Source of the DNA: Planctomycetota bacterium
Lineage (GTDB): Bacteria; Planctomycetota; UBA1135; GCA-002686595
DNA length: 64,000 bases
Direction: 5' to 3'
Assembly: GCA_029259595.1 (NCBI GenBank)
Contig: JAJDEW010000131.1
Span: 41,894-105,893 of the forward strand
The notes beneath the pieces were generated by a model that did not search any database, was not told where the DNA came from, and saw only the letters and a program-made list of their open reading frames with translations. Position numbers and translations under genes: made by a program. Below, in pieces: positions 51,694 through 59,932 of this stretch; positions within the stretch are counted from its first letter, which is position 1, and each line of letters starts with the position of its first letter.

Positions 51694-53199
51694 ATGTACC
51701 GCAGCTTCATCAGCCTCCGCTACCTCGTCGCACGTCCGACGAACCTGATCGGCGTCGTCGGGATCTTCGTGGCCGTCGGCGCCTTGATCCTGATCCTCTC
51801 GATCATGACGGGCTTTCTCGAGGAGAGTCGACGCACGATCCGCGGCAGCCTGTCCGACATTATCGTCGAGCCCTACTTCCACGGCTTCGTGCCCGGAGAA
51901 GCCATCCCCGACCGACCCGGGCCGATGCTGCAGACCCTGCGCGGCCTCGATGGCGTCCGGGCCGCCGCACCGCGCCTGCAGTGGGCCGGGATCATCACGC
52001 AGAGCGGCCCCGACGCGGACAAGTTCCAGCAGATCTTCTCCAGCTCGACCCACGCAAGCCTCCTGGTGGCGGAACTGGTCGGCGTCGACGTCCTGACCCC
52101 CTGGCGCGTGGCGGCGCCCGCCATCGCGCTGTCGACGCGCGCGCGTGCCTGGGTCGCGCCCGACTTCCGGATCCAGGACGAGTTCGACGCGACCGAGCTC
52201 ATGGGCGCCCTGCGTCGCGTTGCGGAGGACGAAGACAAGACGCAGGATCCCGACGACGAGCTCACCGAGCTCTTCGGACGCCCGCGCGCTCCGGTCCACA
52301 ATCCCCTCTTTCCCTTCCAGCCCCCGCCCGAGTACGTCCGCAACGGTCGCCCGCTCGCGAGCTGCATCGTCGGCAAGCAGCTCTTCCGGTCCCTCGGCCT
52401 CGCGCGCGGAGACGTGCTGGAGATCGGGACGGTCGTCCCCTCCAAGGAGAAGGGCTGGAATCTCAACAACCGTCGCTTCGTGATCGCCGGCACGTTCCAG
52501 TCGCGCGACAACGAGATGGACGCGGCCCGCATCTACGTCGCGCGCAGCGAGCTGGCCGACTTCCTGGGTGACTCCAAGACCTTCAGCCAGACCCTCGTCC
52601 GCCTCGAGAACTACGAGCGCGACGGCGAGCGTTTGGTCCGCGAGATCCGCGAGACGCTCGAAGAGCGCAACCTGATCCTCGGCGGACTCAACGCGCGCCA
52701 GGAGGTACGGACCTGGGAGCAGTTCCGCATCAACGTCCTGCGCGCCATCGAGAACGAACGCGTGTTGATGGGCATCATGCTGAGCCTCGTCCTCGTCGTC
52801 GCCGGCTTCACGATCTTCGCTATCCTGTCCATGATGGTCACCGAGAAGCGCCGGGACATCGGGATCCTGTGCGCCCTCGGCGCGACCCCACGCGGCGTAC
52901 TCGACCTCTTCCTGTTGATCGCGTTCTGGGACGCGATCGTCGGTGCGACGCTCGGAACCGTGGTCGGGGTCTGGAGTGCCATCGAGATCGACTCGATCGA
53001 GCGTTGGCTCTCCAGCGCCCTCAACGTGCAGATCTTCAACCGCAACGTGTACCTCTTCGACCACATCCCGAGCGTCGTCCAGCCGGTCTGGGTGGGCACG
53101 ATCGTCCTGGGAGCGTTCCTCTGTTCGCTCCTGTTCGCCGCGATTCCGGCCTGGCGCGCCTCGCGCCTCGATCCCCTGGTCGCCCTGCGCTACGAGTGA
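51694..53199 (+). CDS. lolC: LolC/LolE-type lipoprotein-releasing permease
   Basis: ABC transporter membrane subunit (FtsX/MacB fold) of 501 aa. One helix near the N-terminus (VVGIFVAVGALILILSIMTGF), a large periplasmic domain of about 330 residues, and three C-terminal helices containing the FtsX core (MMVTEKRRDIGILCALGATPRGVL). It releases lipoproteins from the inner membrane together with LolD, encoded 6 bp downstream. Only one LolC/E gene is present, so a homodimer (LolF-like) is likely. The periplasmic part is longer than in E. coli because of a charged insert near residues 165-210. Confidence 0.9.
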   Translation: MYRSFISLRYLVARPTNLIGVVGIFVAVGALILILSIMTGFLEESRRTIRGSLSDIIVEPYFHGFVPGEAIPDRPGPMLQTLRGLDGVRAAAPRLQWAGIITQSGPDADKFQQIFSSSTHASLLVAELVGVDVLTPWRVAAPAIALSTRARAWVAPDFRIQDEFDATELMGALRRVAEDEDKTQDPDDELTELFGRPRAPVHNPLFPFQPPPEYVRNGRPLASCIVGKQLFRSLGLARGDVLEIGTVVPSKEKGWNLNNRRFVIAGTFQSRDNEMDAARIYVARSELADFLGDSKTFSQTLVRLENYERDGERLVREIRETLEERNLILGGLNARQEVRTWEQFRINVLRAIENERVLMGIMLSLVLVVAGFTIFAILSMMVTEKRRDIGILCALGATPRGVLDLFLLIAFWDAIVGATLGTVVGVWSAIEIDSIERWLSSALNVQIFNRNVYLFDHIPSVVQPVWVGTIVLGAFLCSLLFAAIPAWRASRLDPLVALRYE

Positions 53200-53205
53200 G
53201 CCGCG

Positions 53206-53973
53206 ATGACCTTGTCGGACGAAAAGGGGGACGTGCCCGCGCACGCCGAACGCAGCGCTGGCGCCGTGCTGCGCGCGCGCGGCATTCGCAAGTCGTTTCG
53301 GATGGGCGATCGACGCCTCGAGATCCTGCACGGGATCGACGTCGATCTCCTTCCCGGTGAGCTGGTCGCCCTGGTCGGTGCCTCCGGAGCGGGCAAGTCG
53401 ACTCTTCTGCACGTCCTGGGGCTCTTGGACCGCCCGACGGAGGGCGAGGTCGAAGTCCACGGCCGCTCGGCCTGGGGGCTCGCGAACCCGGATCGAGCCG
53501 CGATCCGCAACAAGGACATCGGGTTCGTCTTCCAGTTCTATCACCTCCTGCCCGAACTCACCGCGCTCGAGAACGTCCTCCTGCCGGCGATGATCGCGGA
53601 GTCGCGGCGTTCCTTCCGCAAGATGCGCAAGGACTACACCGAGCGTGCGACGGGCATGCTCGAACGCTTCGACATGACGAAGCGCCTCAAGCACCGCCCA
53701 CCGGCGCTCTCGGGCGGCGAACGCCAGCGCGTCGCCATGGCGCGCGCCTTGCTCCTGAATCCGCGCATCCTGCTGGCGGACGAGCCCACCGGCAACCTGG
53801 ACAGTGCGACCGGGGAGCGCGTGCTCGATCTGTTGTTCGAGGAGCAGCGCCTGCGTGGGCTGTCCATGATTCTCGTCACGCACGACGATCGAATCGCCAA
53901 GCGCTGCGACCGCATCCTTCACATGGAAGACGGTCTCGTGCTCGCGGATTCGGCCATCACGATCCCCGACTGA
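53206..53973 (+). CDS. lolD: Lipoprotein-releasing ABC transporter ATPase
   Basis: Cytoplasmic ATPase of 255 aa. Walker A GASGAGKST at 58-66, Q-loop VFQFYHLLPEL, signature LSGGERQR near 168, Walker B ILLADEPTGNLDS and H-loop VTHDD. LLPELTALENV is characteristic of the MacB/LolD group. It partners the permease just upstream. Both an outer membrane and lipoprotein sorting are implied, in line with the many lipoproteins here. Confidence 0.95.
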   Translation: MTLSDEKGDVPAHAERSAGAVLRARGIRKSFRMGDRRLEILHGIDVDLLPGELVALVGASGAGKSTLLHVLGLLDRPTEGEVEVHGRSAWGLANPDRAAIRNKDIGFVFQFYHLLPELTALENVLLPAMIAESRRSFRKMRKDYTERATGMLERFDMTKRLKHRPPALSGGERQRVAMARALLLNPRILLADEPTGNLDSATGERVLDLLFEEQRLRGLSMILVTHDDRIAKRCDRILHMEDGLVLADSAITIPD

Positions 53974-54011
53974 AGCCCCAGGAGCCCGTCGGACCGTTCT
54001 GCCCCCCCTCG

Positions 54012-54071
54012 CAGCGGCGGAATCCGTCTCGGCGCGTTCCCGCCTCCCAGGATGTCCGATTCCCGCCGCTG
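54012..54071 (+). promoter_or_regulatory. Long-stem inverted repeat between lolD and the next gene
   Basis: CAGCGGCGGAATC (54012-54024) is complementary to GATTCCCGCCGCTG (54058-54071) with one bulged base, enclosing 33 nt. It sits in the 146-bp gap after lolD, 48 bp before the next start. It could reduce readthrough or protect the upstream mRNA end; there is no T-run. Confidence 0.4.
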
Positions 54072-54119
54072 GATCGTGGACGCTCGGTTTCGTAGACCGG
54101 CCAGGACGGAGGTAGCGCA

Positions 54120-54503
54120 ATGCTCTCGAATACCCTGATCCTGCCCGAGTCCGACGCCCGCCTGGCCGTACGCCTGCTGGCCGACGCGATCGACGACCTC
54201 GACGTCGTGCTCATGTTGATCTTCGGCCGGGACGAGCGCGCGGAGCGCATCGTGCACTGGGCCGACCAACTCGCGAACAAGACGAAGATCGGCGACACGC
54301 ACAACCTGCGTCACGTCATCTGGGTCCGCCGCGACGACTCCGTCCTGCTCGGCGAGAAGCTGGCCGAGATCGTCGGTCCGGGCGACCTGCCCTCGGTTGC
54401 AGTGCTCGACTTTCACGACAAGCTGCGACATCGCATCGAGCCCGACGCGCCCGTCGACCCCTTGACCCTCGAGCTCGCCTTCCTGGAGGGCCACCGACGA
54501 TGA
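54120..54503 (+). CDS. Small soluble protein, unknown function
   Basis: A 127-aa protein with no signal or membrane segment. It alternates predicted helices and strands (ARLAVRLLADAIDDLDVVLMLIF, LRHVIWVRRDDSVLLGEKLAEIV, LPSVAVLDFHDKL), suggesting a small alpha/beta fold. I do not recognise the family. Its stop overlaps the next start in an ATGA, so it is coupled to the exported protein downstream. Confidence 0.65.
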   Translation: MLSNTLILPESDARLAVRLLADAIDDLDVVLMLIFGRDERAERIVHWADQLANKTKIGDTHNLRHVIWVRRDDSVLLGEKLAEIVGPGDLPSVAVLDFHDKLRHRIEPDAPVDPLTLELAFLEGHRR

Positions 54504-56389
54504 GCGGACTCCACCTACCCTCACTCTCGGCCGCACTCGTCTGCGCGCTGGCCGCACAGACCGGACCGCACGACGTCTTTCGCCACGTCGAGTTCACGAC
54601 CTCTCGGGCCGAGCGGCCCGAGCGCCGTGAGCGCCTGGCGGGCGAGTTGGAGATCGACTCCCTGCTCTGGATCGACTGGGACGAAGACGCCCTCCTCCAG
54701 AGCGTCGCCCGGCGTCTCGGGTATCCACCCACGGGCGACTCCCAGGCCCGTCGCATCGCCACGCTGCAAGCGAGCTGCGAAGCCTTCCTGGCGGCGGACA
54801 GTGAGCTCTTCGCGGCCAAGCGCGCCTGGCTGGCCTGGCAGCGCGCGCGGCTCGCGCCCACGACTCCAGCTGCTGAGCTCCAAGCCTTGGAGCAAGCCCA
54901 CCTCGCCCATCAGGAACGCTTCGCCAGCCAGGCTGCCAGCGGGATCCAGAAGATCCTCTCGCTCGAAAACGAACGCCGCGGCGCGCCCCCGCTCGCGGGC
55001 TTTCGGGAGCAGGCCAACGAAGCCGTCCTGACCGGCAGCTACGAGGCGCTGCACGACCTCAACTCGCGCGCGCTCACCGCCGAGATCGCGGACGTGACCG
55101 CGGCGCTCGAGGCCAGGCTCGCGGACGCGTTCCGGGTCGAGCTCACGATGGAGGTGAAACTCTCCGGCGCCAACGGAGACCAGGGACCGATCTACTTGCC
55201 CGGCTACTCGCGCGGACGAGCTGATGCGCCCGAACCCTACCCGCGCTTCGAGCTGCTCGTCGACGAGCGCACGCGAGACGAGCTGCGCGCGGCCGGCGAG
55301 CTCGGGCGGGTCCTCGAGCGTGCCCTGGACGGCTCGATTTCCGCTGACTTCCGCTTGCTGCTGGACGAGCTCTCGGTCGCGCTGCGTGCCGCCCTCGATG
55401 GACTCGACACGGAGTTGCTCACGACGCTCGAAGCCGTGATCGCTGACCTCGGCGCCAGTGGCGACGCGACCCTGCAGCCCCTGATCCGCGAGTTGCGCCG
55501 GGTCGAAGACCTCGTGCGTACCTTGCTCGCCTTCGAATTGCCCGACGAGCTCGGCGCTTCGGACATCGAGCGCATCCTGGCCCTCGCCGATCTGTTGTCC
55601 GGGCGCTTCACCGCGCTGCGCTCCACGCTCGAGGCGCTGCCCGCGCTCTTGGAGACGACCTCGAGCGCCCTGCTCGACCTGCTCGAGGACCTCCCCGCCG
55701 AACTCCGGGGTGAGACGCTCGAGATCCTCGTCGAACGCTTCACGCGTCTACGCAACGAGCTGGCGGTGAGCGCGCCCCTGCGGCGGCTGGTCGGCGACGT
55801 GCAGGCCCTGTTGCGCTCCCTCGGCTACAACGCGCGCCTGCGCGAGGCCGCCGGTGACATCGAGAGCGTAGCGCGGCCGGTCCTGGGCGCGATCGACCTC
55901 GACACGGTGCTCGACATCCAGACGGCCCACGGTCGTCACCCCGGCGATCGCGTCGTGCTGTTGGTGCGCGTCACCGCATCGTCGCGCTCGACCGGCGAAG
56001 AGATCGTGCTCGACGATCGCCAGCGCAGCTTTCGCCTCGCGGTCTACGGCTTCTACGTCGAGACGCGCGGCGCCTTGCTCTTCGCCGACGCGCGCGCGAA
56101 CCTGAACGGCAACCAGAACTACGAGCCCGTCCCCGGACTCGGCGTGAACCTGCACTACGGCTTTGCGAACCAGCGCTTCTTGAACGAGGTCCTGGACCCG
56201 GGCTTCGGCCTCAGCTTCGCGCTGCTCGATTTCGACGACGTGCACGACCTCGAGCTCGGCGTCGGCCTCAACCTCACGCTCTTCCAGGACCTCCTGTGGG
56301 TCGGCTATGGCTACAACCTCCAGGTCGACGCCGACTACTTCTACGCCGGCATCAATCCGCTCGTCCTGGGTGAGCTCCTGCGCAAGTAG
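54500..56389 (+). CDS. Exported protein with helical body and C-terminal beta-rich domain, unknown function
   Basis: A 629-aa protein. A short hydrophobic N-terminus (SLSAALVCALAAQ) is consistent with a signal peptide. Residues 30-220 are helical; 230-470 form a leucine-rich, amphipathic helical stretch (for example LRSTLEALPALLETTSSALLD). The last 150 residues have alternating hydrophobic strands and end in NLTLFQDLLWVGYGYNLQV and FYAGINPLVLG, resembling the end of an outer-membrane barrel. I do not recognise the family. It is translationally coupled to the 127-aa gene and lies behind lolC/D, so an outer-membrane location is plausible. Confidence 0.65.
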   Translation: MSGLHLPSLSAALVCALAAQTGPHDVFRHVEFTTSRAERPERRERLAGELEIDSLLWIDWDEDALLQSVARRLGYPPTGDSQARRIATLQASCEAFLAADSELFAAKRAWLAWQRARLAPTTPAAELQALEQAHLAHQERFASQAASGIQKILSLENERRGAPPLAGFREQANEAVLTGSYEALHDLNSRALTAEIADVTAALEARLADAFRVELTMEVKLSGANGDQGPIYLPGYSRGRADAPEPYPRFELLVDERTRDELRAAGELGRVLERALDGSISADFRLLLDELSVALRAALDGLDTELLTTLEAVIADLGASGDATLQPLIRELRRVEDLVRTLLAFELPDELGASDIERILALADLLSGRFTALRSTLEALPALLETTSSALLDLLEDLPAELRGETLEILVERFTRLRNELAVSAPLRRLVGDVQALLRSLGYNARLREAAGDIESVARPVLGAIDLDTVLDIQTAHGRHPGDRVVLLVRVTASSRSTGEEIVLDDRQRSFRLAVYGFYVETRGALLFADARANLNGNQNYEPVPGLGVNLHYGFANQRFLNEVLDPGFGLSFALLDFDDVHDLELGVGLNLTLFQDLLWVGYGYNLQVDADYFYAGINPLVLGELLRK

Positions 56390-56454
56390 CCGGGCCACCG
56401 ACCTTGGACGACGAGCCGCACCCCAGCGGACGCCGACGCCCTGGCATCCGAAGC

Positions 56455-56471
56455 CTCATCGGACTCCTAGC
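56455..56471. repeat. Short copy of the CTCATCGG-CTCCTAGC motif
   Basis: CTCATCGGACTCCTAGC matches 16004-16020 (beside the 168-bp element) at 16 of 17 positions. It lies between two convergent genes and supplies the TAG stop of nadK. It may be a solo end of the same repeat family. Confidence 0.35.
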
Positions 56472-57411
56472 GCGAGCCGTCGCCCAGGAAATCGTCCGGT
56501 TCCACGCTTCCCCGCCAGCCCAGGCGATGCCGCAGGCGCCGGTAGGCGTCGAGGCCTGGCATCGAATAGATCGGGTAGGGCACCGGATGACGGCGCACCG
56601 TGAAGAGCTGGCCCTCCTCGATCGGGAAGAAGGCCTGGCCGTCGACGGCCAGGGTCGTGATCCCGCTCGACGACACGACGACCATCGCGACTTCGCTGTC
56701 GGGCGACAGCACGATCGGCCGGTTCGAAAGGGCTTGTGAACAGATCGGCGTCACGACGATCGCCTCCATCGCAGGCGCCAGGATCGGTCCGCCGGCCGAC
56801 AGCGAGTAGGCCGTCGAACCGCTGGGGGTCGCCAGGATCAGGCCGTCCGCGCGGTACTTCGTCACCCAATCCTCGCCGACGCGCAGGGCCGCGACCAGCA
56901 TGCCCTGGTGCGCACCACGCTGGAGAACGACCTCGTTCAACGCGATCGCGCGCGAGGTTTCTCCATTCCGATTCCACTCGGCCACGAGCCGCATGCGGCG
57001 CTCGAGCACGCCCTCGCCGGCGAAGATCCCGCTCAGGGTCTCCTCCCAACGCGTGGGCAGGGTCGAGGCGAGGAAGCCGACACGCCCGAAGTTGATGCCG
57101 AGGGTCGGAACGGGATCGTGGGCCCAGGCACTCACGACGCTCAGCATCGTTCCATCCCCTCCCAGGACGACGATCAAGTCGGGACGCCGGTCGTCCTCGG
57201 TGTCCTGACTCCGTGCCGCGGCACGCGTCTTCTCGGCGTCGTTCACGAGCACCAGCGAATCGACACGCGGCTCGAGCCAGGACTGCAAGCGCGGTAGGAG
57301 CTCGGAGGTCGCGGGCTTCGCGGGATTCACGACCAGGAGCACGTGCTTCGGCCTCCCTTCGGGCCTCTCGGGCAGCGCAGCCGCGGCCGCTCGTGCAACC
57401 GACTCCTTCAA
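56467..57411 (-). CDS. nadK: NAD kinase, start uncertain
   Basis: ATP-NAD kinase that makes NADP. LGGDGTML near residue 84 is the catalytic GGDGT, followed by NFGRVGFLAS, ALNEVVLQRG, and the NAD-binding YRADGLILATPSGSTAY. With the TTG start at 57411 it is 314 aa. ATG is absent near the conserved start; a GTG nearer the first strand (VLLVVNP) would give about 294 aa. Following dxs, its place fits the xseB-ispA-dxs-tlyA-nadK order, except that tlyA is missing from the 185-bp gap. Confidence 0.88.
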   Translation of the reverse strand: MKESVARAAAAALPERPEGRPKHVLLVVNPAKPATSELLPRLQSWLEPRVDSLVLVNDAEKTRAAARSQDTEDDRRPDLIVVLGGDGTMLSVVSAWAHDPVPTLGINFGRVGFLASTLPTRWEETLSGIFAGEGVLERRMRLVAEWNRNGETSRAIALNEVVLQRGAHQGMLVAALRVGEDWVTKYRADGLILATPSGSTAYSLSAGGPILAPAMEAIVVTPICSQALSNRPIVLSPDSEVAMVVVSSSGITTLAVDGQAFFPIEEGQLFTVRRHPVPYPIYSMPGLDAYRRLRHRLGWRGSVEPDDFLGDGSR

Positions 57412-57596
57412 AGCGTTCGTGCCAGCGGGATGACGCGGAGACGAGCGCCCAACGGGCGCGTCCCAGGCTCTTTGTTCAACCCTCGGGTCCCGGCGTCGCT
57501 TCGCTGCGGCGGACCTTCGGAGAAACGGCGCGCGATCCGCGGCGGAAAGGCGTCCATGACGCGCTGCGCTCTTTGGATCGACTGCATGGACTCGGG

Positions 57597-59585
57597 CTAG
57601 GACTCGACGAAATTCGGGCGGAGGGCCGTCACGGCGGCACGCTCGATCGCGACCGCGTCGATGCCCGCGTCCCGGAGCTGCTCTTCGCGCGTCGTCTTGT
57701 GATCGATGAAGCGGTCCGGAATGCCCAGCATGCGGATGCGCGCGCCCGGCTCCGGCATGCGGCTGGCCGCCTCGAGCACGGCGGAGCCGAAGCCACCACA
57801 ACGCTGGTGTTCTTCGACGGTGAGGATCGTCTTGTAGGCACGCCGGTGTCGCGCCAGCAGCTCCTCGTCGAGCGGCTTCACGAAGCGCGCGTCGACCACC
57901 CCGATCTGTACCCCGCGCTTCGCGAGCGCATCGGCCGCCAGGAGTGCCTCGCTGACGAGCGAACCGAGCGCCCAGATGCACAGGCCCTCGCCTTCGCGCA
58001 GGACCTCGGCCGTCCCCGGCGTGAGCGGGCGGCGCTCGTCAGCCGGAATCAGCTCGTCGGCCGGACAGTTGTGGCGCGGATAGCGGATCCCGAAGGGCCC
58101 GCTCGCACCGAGCGCAAGCTCGAGCAGCCGCTCGAGATCGGTCGCATCGCGCGGCTGCGCGAGGACGAAGTTCGGCAGCGTGCGCAGGTAGGCCAGATCG
58201 AACACGCCGTTGTGCGTGGGACCGTCCTGACCGACGAGCCCGGCCCGATCCATGGCGAAGGTCACCGGCAGGTTCTGCAGCGCGACCTCCTGGAAGACCT
58301 GGTCGTAGCCGCGTTGCAGGAAGGTCGAGTAGATCGCGACCACCGGACGAAGCCCCGCCTTGGCCATTCCTGCCGCCATGGCGACCCCGTGCTGTTCACA
58401 GATCCCGACGTCGTGGAAACGCGTCGGAAAGCGTTCGGCGAAGCCGGTCAAGCCGGTTCCGGACGGCATGCCGGCCGTGATGGCATGCAGGCGCAGGTCG
58501 CGGTCGGCCAGGCGCGACAGGGTGTCCGCAAAGACCGTGGTGAAGGCCGGTCCGGCCGGCGGCGACTCGCGCACCTCGATCTTGCTCGTCTCGCGCGTCG
58601 CCTTCTTGGCCGGCTTCGCAGGCTTGGCTGCGTGCACGCGCTCGGGATGGTTGGGGGCATTGGGGTGCCCCTTGCCCTTCTCGGTCAGAGCGTGCATCAG
58701 CACGACGCCGTCGAGCGCACGCACGCGCTCGAAGTTCTCGACCAGGTACGTCACGTCATGACCGTTCACCGGACCGACGTAGGTCACGCCGAGCTCTTCG
58801 AAGACGTGTCCCTGCACGATCGTGTGCCGCAGCACCTCACGCACTTGGTCCAGCACGTGCTCGACCTTGTCGCCGATCAGGGGGATCGACTGGAGCAGGC
58901 CATGGATTTCCTGCTGCGCCCGTTGAACGACGCGAGCCGAACGGATGCGCGTCAGGTACCGGGCCAGGGCTCCGACCGACTTCGAGATCGACCACTCGTT
59001 GTCGTTCAGGACCACGAGCATGCGTTCCCCACTCGCACCGGCGTGGTTCAGCGCTTCGAAGGCGCAGCCTGCGCCCAAGCTGGCATCCCCGATCAGGCTC
59101 ACGACATGGGGCGGATTGCCCTCGTGACGACCGGCCGCAGCCAGCCCGAGTCCCAGGCTGATGCTCGTACCGGCGTGCCCCGTGTGGAAGAGGTCGTACT
59201 CCGACTCACCCGGGTGCGTGAAGCCACAGAGGCCATCGGATTGGCGCAACGTCCCGAAGCGCCCACGCCGCCCCGTCAGGAGCTTGTGGACATAGCCCTG
59301 ATGACTGACGTCGAAGACGACCCGGTCGCGGCGGAAGTCGAAGACGTAGTGCAGCGCCACCGTCAGCTCGACGACGCCCAGGTTGCTGCCCAGGTGACCG
59401 CCGGTCCGCTGCACGGAGTCGAGCAGGAAGGCGCGGATCTCCTCGCACAACGCGGGCAAGAGCGAGCGGTCGAGCGCCTTCAGGTCCCGCGGCGATTCGA
59501 TCCGCGCCAACAGACCTCCCGCGCCGAGCGCCGGATCGGAGCGGGGCGAGGGAGACGACGCGGAAGAGGAATGCGGGTCCGGCAT
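57597..59585 (-). CDS. dxs: 1-deoxy-D-xylulose-5-phosphate synthase
   Basis: First committed step of the MEP isoprenoid pathway, joining pyruvate and glyceraldehyde 3-phosphate with thiamine diphosphate; 662 aa. HLGSNLGVVELTVALHYVF, the TPP motif in an altered form GDASLGAG (usually GDG), NDNEWSIS, GPTHNGVFDLAYLR and GICEQHGVAMAAGMA are visible. A lysine/alanine-rich insert lies near residues 313-331 between domains I and II. Start MPDPH at 59585; the open frame reaches further upstream through the repeat and is not homologous. Confidence 0.95.
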   Translation of the reverse strand: MPDPHSSSASSPSPRSDPALGAGGLLARIESPRDLKALDRSLLPALCEEIRAFLLDSVQRTGGHLGSNLGVVELTVALHYVFDFRRDRVVFDVSHQGYVHKLLTGRRGRFGTLRQSDGLCGFTHPGESEYDLFHTGHAGTSISLGLGLAAAGRHEGNPPHVVSLIGDASLGAGCAFEALNHAGASGERMLVVLNDNEWSISKSVGALARYLTRIRSARVVQRAQQEIHGLLQSIPLIGDKVEHVLDQVREVLRHTIVQGHVFEELGVTYVGPVNGHDVTYLVENFERVRALDGVVLMHALTEKGKGHPNAPNHPERVHAAKPAKPAKKATRETSKIEVRESPPAGPAFTTVFADTLSRLADRDLRLHAITAGMPSGTGLTGFAERFPTRFHDVGICEQHGVAMAAGMAKAGLRPVVAIYSTFLQRGYDQVFQEVALQNLPVTFAMDRAGLVGQDGPTHNGVFDLAYLRTLPNFVLAQPRDATDLERLLELALGASGPFGIRYPRHNCPADELIPADERRPLTPGTAEVLREGEGLCIWALGSLVSEALLAADALAKRGVQIGVVDARFVKPLDEELLARHRRAYKTILTVEEHQRCGGFGSAVLEAASRMPEPGARIRMLGIPDRFIDHKTTREEQLRDAGIDAVAIERAAVTALRPNFVES

Positions 59586-59642
59586 GGTCCGGGGGACGGG
59601 CTCGAAGCGTCGAGGAAACCCGACACCGATGCACGACATTCT

Positions 59643-59716
59643 AGCCCGCTTCCCGTTCAAGAGCGTGTGACAGTTCGGTCCAAGTCGCTGTCTGGCGGTG
59701 GTTTGCGGACATCGGC
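59643..59716 (+). repeat. 74-bp direct repeat, copy 1
   Basis: Exactly identical to 59843-59916 over 74 bp, 200 bp apart. Begins GCCCGCTTCCCGTTCAAG and ends TTTGCGGACATCGGCC. It is followed by a diverged inverted copy of itself. Confidence 0.95.
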
Positions 59717-59842
59717 CCCACAGGCGACCCTTGCGGGTCGTCGAGGACGCCGAGGTTCGCAAAGCGCCGCCAGACGGCGAGAGGCCAGCGAAGTCGGCCG
59801 GTTGGGCCGAAGGGTCGCGCGAGCTTGGACGGGGAGCGGGCT
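59717..59842 (-). repeat. Diverged inverted copy of the 74-bp repeat
   Basis: Read on the minus strand relative to copy 1, this spacer keeps GCCGA-GT-CGCAAA, CCGCCAGAC, GCTTGGACGGG and AAGCGGGC-like blocks with one short insertion. The A-A'-A array can form large hairpins with either flanking copy. Confidence 0.7.
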
Positions 59843-59916
59843 GCCCGCTTCCCGTTCAAGAGCGTGTGACAGTTCGGTCCAAGTCGCTGTCTGGCGGTGG
59901 TTTGCGGACATCGGCC
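59843..59916 (+). repeat. 74-bp direct repeat, copy 2
   Basis: Perfect copy of 59643-59716. It ends 17 bp before the stop codon of ispA and could work as its transcript end together with the inverted copy. Confidence 0.95.
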
Positions 59917-59932
59917 TGCCCGGCGGACGGCC

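Larger units (their letters stand above)
59586..59932. other. 347-bp gap between ispA and dxs, mostly repeat
   Basis: Holds the A/inverted-A/A repeat structure described separately. No gene is supported. It splits two isoprenoid genes that otherwise would be closely spaced. Confidence 0.6.

Noticed and set aside
59643..59916. CRISPR-like repeat array
   Set aside because: Only two direct copies of 74 bp, the spacer is an inverted relative of the repeat, and no cas gene is present.
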